In this document: positions 5,036 to 7,435 of the stretch, piece after piece
How the letters are laid out: every line of letters begins with the position of its first letter
How positions within the stretch are numbered: position 1 is the stretch's first letter
NCBI GenBank assembly: GCA_026390195.1
Contig: JAPLGK010000098.1
Coordinates: forward strand, 1 to 7,435
DNA: 7,435 nt
Direction of reading: 5' to 3'
From: Caldisericota bacterium
GTDB taxonomy: Bacteria > Caldisericota > Caldisericia > Cryosericales > Cryosericaceae
Notes under the pieces: generated by a model
What the model saw: only the letters and a program-made list of their open reading frames with translations
Databases searched by the model: none
Told to the model about the DNA's origin: nothing
Program-made: the position numbers and the translations under genes

Positions 5036-7435
5036 GTGCTTACCGTCACGGCCATTGTCGAACATGCAGCGGACCTGGTTCCGCATGGTGTAGCGCTTGT
5101 GGCGCCAGGCCGATCTCCGATGACCTACCAGGCCTTGGCCGAGCATGTCTCGAGGACAACCGAACGTCTCTTGGCATGCGGGATCGGAAGGGCTTCCCGA
5201 GTAGCCGTGGCGCTTCCTCCAGGGCCGGAGATGGCGTCGGCTTTCCTGTCGGTGACGTCTGCAGCCGTCTGTGTGCCGTTGAGGCCAGCGTGTCCTGCAG
5301 CAGAAGGGGAGCGCGACCTCGTCGATTCGCGGGTGGATGCCCTTCTGGTTGCACACGACGACGCCAAGGGACTGCGTCAGGCTGCCGCAGCACAAGGCAT
5401 CGCTGTTCTGGAGGCGGCGTGGTCTCGTGAGGCTTGTGCTGGCGTGTTCGAGATCCGTGGGGCATCTGTGGCTGTCCCTCCTTGTCCCAGAGCGGCCAGT
5501 CCAGACGACCTGGCACTGCTACTGTGGACATCCGGTTCGACGGGGCGCCCGAAGCTCGTTCCGCTGACGCACACGAACATCTGTCACAGTGCAACGGAAA
5601 CGGCACGGATCCTGTGCCTGACTCCGATCGACCGCTGTCTGGACACCATGCCGCTCTTCCACGCCACAGGCTTGATGATCGGAATACTCGCTTCCATCGC
5701 TGCTGGCGCGACTGCCATCTGCCCGCCTGAGTTCGATGCGAGGTCCTTCTTTGACTGGTGGCAAGAATGCGTCCCAACTTGGTATACCGCGAGCCCAGCG
5801 ATGCATGCGGCTATAGCGGAGCAGTTTGCCGCGCACGCTGACGTCATTCGACATCATCCACCGCGGTTCATTCGCTCGTCCGCGGCTCCGCTGTCGGCAG
5901 CGTTGCTTGAGAAGCTGGAACACCAGTTCGGCGTACCGGTCGTGGACTTCTACGGCTTGACGGAATCAGCGCCGCTTGTCTCCGCGAACCCGCTTCCCCC
6001 AGGAGTGCGGAAGCCGGGTTCCGTCGGTTTGCCGGTTGGTTGTGACGTCGGCATCATGGATGATGAAGGCCGGTTGCTTGGCAAGGGCAGACACGGCCAG
6101 ATCGTCGTGCGGGGGCTTGGAGTCATGAAGGGATACGAGCAGACGGCCGACGAAGACCAGCCGTTCAGTGGAGGCTGGCTGTGTACCGGTGACCTTGGGT
6201 ATGTGGACGCCGACGGCTACCTCTTCATCTCCGGTCGCCTCAAGGATATCATCAACCGGGGAGGCGAGAAGATCGCTCCGCGTGAAGTCGAGGATGTCCT
6301 GCTCATGCATCATTCCGTGCTTGAGGCTGCGGTCCTTGGCGTCCCCGACAGGGAACTCGGCGAAGAGGTCGTCGCAGCAGTTGTGCTGAAACAGGGGGTC
6401 CACGTTTCCGCACTGGACCTGCGGAAATTCGTGGCTTCGACGCTGACAGTCTCCAAGGTGCCGCGGCGCATTGCCTTTCTTCCAGCAATGCCGCTGGCCC
6501 CTTCTGGAAAGCTCGCTCGTCCTGACCTGACTGCGCTATTGAGTGAGGGATCACCAACAGGGACACTGGATACATGGAACGATGTGTTGGCAGGTATTCC
6601 CAATCTGTGTCCGTCGGTCTCCCAGGTTGCCGTAGCAGTACGTGAGGACAGTCCTGGGGAGCGAAGTGTTGTCGCCTACGTTGTGGCGGCCGACGGGCAG
6701 ACGGCTGACGCGCAGTGCCTGGCCGCATCCCTGGCCCGTGCCCTGCCCCCATACATCCTGCCCTCGGAGTTGTTTCGGGTGGTGCAGATGCCGATAGCGG
6801 GCGAGCGGTGGGTGGAACGAGGCGAACTGCTGCCGCGGGCCATCTCCACTGGGACTGGGACGGCCCCCCAAACGGAGGCGGAACGTCAACTCCTTCTGAT
6901 ATGGAAGCGTGTCCTCGCCGTAGACGTGTTGGGTATCGACGATGACTACTTCGACCTCGGCGGGCACTCGCTGACAGCTGTGAGACTCATGACCGAGGTC
7001 GAGCAGGTCGTCGGCCTCAGGGTACCGATATCCGCGCTATTCCAGGCGCGGACCGTCAGACGGCTCGCAAGCCTTCTGACGAACGAGGGTTGGTCGCCAG
7101 ATTGGAATTGCCTGGTACCCGTCCACGAGAGTGGATCGCTTGCGCCGGTTTTCTGCGTGCATGGTATTGGAGGCCAGGTCCTCGCGTTTTCGGGTCTTGC
7201 GGAAGCGCTCGGTCAGAACCAGCCATTCTTCGCGTTCCAGTGTCGAGGTTTGGATGGACAGACTCAACCGCTTGAACGCATCGAGGACATGGCCGCGCAA
7301 TACATAATGGAAATGCGCCATGTTCAGCCTGTGGGACCATACTCTATCCTGGGTTACTCATTTGGCGGGGCCATTGCATTTGAGATGGCGCAGCAGCTGG
7401 TGGCTTGTCGTGAGAGCGTTGCCTTTCTGGGTTTT
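5036..7435 (+). CDS. NRPS-like acyl-activating synthetase: adenylation, degenerate C-subdomain, carrier, thioesterase (3' end cut)
   Basis: The frame stays open for 800 codons to the right edge. The adenylation domain (about 1-500) has the P-loop WTSGSTGRPK (164-173), PLFHATGL (206-213), FYGLTES (305-311), TGDLG (384-388), GRLKDIINRGGEKI (400-413) and the catalytic lysine K492 in PSGK. A second, defective AMP-binding C-subdomain occupies about 511-604. The carrier domain (about 614-682) has DLGGHSL with S645 as phosphopantetheine site. The thioesterase (from about 692) has the oxyanion segment VHGIGG (708-713) and the nucleophile motif GYSFGG (S775); its Asp and His lie beyond the window. The predicted chemistry is ATP-dependent activation of a carboxylic acid, loading on S645, then release or transfer. 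The core resembles acyl-CoA synthetases more than amino-acid-selecting domains. There is no condensation domain, so a single unit is handled. Neighbours suggest acylation of a glycan or glycolipid, which is inference. The start rests on AGGTGA at 5025-5030. Confidence 0.93.
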   Translation, partial: MLTVTAIVEHAADLVPHGVALVAPGRSPMTYQALAEHVSRTTERLLACGIGRASRVAVALPPGPEMASAFLSVTSAAVCVPLRPACPAAEGERDLVDSRVDALLVAHDDAKGLRQAAAAQGIAVLEAAWSREACAGVFEIRGASVAVPPCPRAASPDDLALLLWTSGSTGRPKLVPLTHTNICHSATETARILCLTPIDRCLDTMPLFHATGLMIGILASIAAGATAICPPEFDARSFFDWWQECVPTWYTASPAMHAAIAEQFAAHADVIRHHPPRFIRSSAAPLSAALLEKLEHQFGVPVVDFYGLTESAPLVSANPLPPGVRKPGSVGLPVGCDVGIMDDEGRLLGKGRHGQIVVRGLGVMKGYEQTADEDQPFSGGWLCTGDLGYVDADGYLFISGRLKDIINRGGEKIAPREVEDVLLMHHSVLEAAVLGVPDRELGEEVVAAVVLKQGVHVSALDLRKFVASTLTVSKVPRRIAFLPAMPLAPSGKLARPDLTALLSEGSPTGTLDTWNDVLAGIPNLCPSVSQVAVAVREDSPGERSVVAYVVAADGQTADAQCLAASLARALPPYILPSELFRVVQMPIAGERWVERGELLPRAISTGTGTAPQTEAERQLLLIWKRVLAVDVLGIDDDYFDLGGHSLTAVRLMTEVEQVVGLRVPISALFQARTVRRLASLLTNEGWSPDWNCLVPVHESGSLAPVFCVHGIGGQVLAFSGLAEALGQNQPFFAFQCRGLDGQTQPLERIEDMAAQYIMEMRHVQPVGPYSILGYSFGGAIAFEMAQQLVACRESVAFLGF
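6566..6847 (+). other. Second, degenerate adenylation C-terminal subdomain inside the synthetase
   Basis: After the complete adenylation domain ends (K492 in PSGK, then ARPDL), residues about 511-604 read again like the C-terminal lobe of an NRPS adenylation domain. The segments are a short helix and PSVSQVAVAVRED (526-538), GERSVVAYVV (541-550), LPPYILPSELF (570-580), then MPIAGERWVERGELLPR (585-601). The last stretch aligns with the usual 'LPLTPNGKVDRKALPR', but the catalytic lysine position holds tryptophan (W592, bases 6809-6811) and the GK pair is gone. The hinge/A8 loop that normally precedes it is also absent. It therefore cannot do adenylation chemistry and is probably a remnant or structural spacer. 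Homology is judged by eye. Confidence 0.7.
6875..7081 (+). other. Phosphopantetheinyl carrier (T/PCP) domain inside the synthetase
   Basis: Residues about 614-682 form a typical carrier domain of about 70 residues: EAERQLLLIWKRVLAVD, then IDDDYFDLGGHSLTAVRLM, then the third helix VPISALFQARTVRRLASLL. S645 (bases 6968-6970) in GGHSL is the serine that a phosphopantetheinyl transferase would modify. The domain looks intact, so the activated acid is expected to be held as a thioester on the same polypeptide and not released to free CoA. Confidence 0.92.
7109..7435 (+). other. Type I thioesterase domain (alpha/beta hydrolase), N-terminal part only
   Basis: Residues about 692-800 match the start of NRPS/PKS terminal thioesterases: APVFCVHGIGG (703-713), a strand FFAFQCRGLDG (731-741), IEDMAAQYI (749-757) and the nucleophile elbow GYSFGGAIAFEMAQQL (773-788) with S775 at 7358-7360. 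The remaining roughly 120-150 residues, including lid, catalytic Asp and His, lie past the right edge. Hydrolysis, cyclisation and transfer to a hydroxyl cannot be told apart from this part. Confidence 0.9.

Noticed and set aside
4840..5430. 196-codon plus-strand open frame spanning the junction between the transferase and synthetase genes
   Set aside because: It is out of frame with both motif-bearing genes, and its Cys/Arg/Ser-rich translation resembles no protein family.
5046..5777. 243-codon minus-strand open frame opposite the synthetase N-terminal half
   Set aside because: Arg/Ser-rich translation without motifs, opposite intact P-loop and adenylation sequence. Treated as a shadow.
1..7435. 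Promoters, terminators, tRNA/rRNA, CRISPR arrays, insertion sequences or repeats
   Set aside because: All junctions overlap or are separated by only a few bases, leaving no intergenic room. I saw no hairpin-plus-T-run, regularly spaced repeats, inverted terminal repeats or transposase sequence.

Overview
The window is one tightly packed, plus-strand gene cluster for making a bacterial surface or secreted polysaccharide (exopolysaccharide, capsule or O-antigen type). It carries five genes in the same direction with essentially no intergenic DNA. Both edges cut a gene: the first lacks its N-terminal part and the last lacks its C-terminal part. Base composition is moderately G+C rich, with GTG starts, AAAGGAG/AGGTGA-type Shine-Dalgarno sequences and ATGA/GTGA stop-start overlaps. 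This fits a bacterium of roughly 58-60% G+C (estimated by eye). The sequence alone does not let me name a genus or phylum.

Layout: (1) 1-723, C-terminal 240 residues of a GT4-type (GT-B) glycosyltransferase; (2) 720-1649, a complete extended-SDR NAD-dependent sugar epimerase/dehydratase of the UDP-glucose 4-epimerase (GalE-like) group; (3) 1639-2961, a membrane polyprenyl-phosphate glycosyl-1-phosphate transferase that starts repeat units on the lipid carrier; (4) 2958-5030, one polypeptide joining a GT2 (GT-A) and a GT4 (GT-B) glycosyltransferase; (5) 5036 to the end, a multidomain NRPS-like enzyme whose frame stays open for 800 codons to the right edge. Its order is adenylation domain, a second degenerate adenylation C-subdomain, phosphopantetheinyl carrier domain, and type I thioesterase (cut by the window).

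Working model: gene 3 puts the first sugar phosphate on undecaprenyl phosphate, gene 2 supplies an epimerised nucleotide sugar, and genes 1 and 4 add up to three further sugars. Gene 5 is the unusual member. It should activate a carboxylic acid as an acyl-adenylate, hold it as a carrier thioester and release or transfer it. Its adenylation domain looks like an acyl-CoA synthetase (PLFH-type core, closest by memory to the oxalate-CoA ligase group) rather than an amino-acid-selecting NRPS domain. The simplest inference is that the glycan, or a glycolipid made by this cluster, carries an acyl decoration made on this protein. No flippase, polymerase, promoter, terminator, RNA gene, mobile element or CRISPR array is visible in the window.
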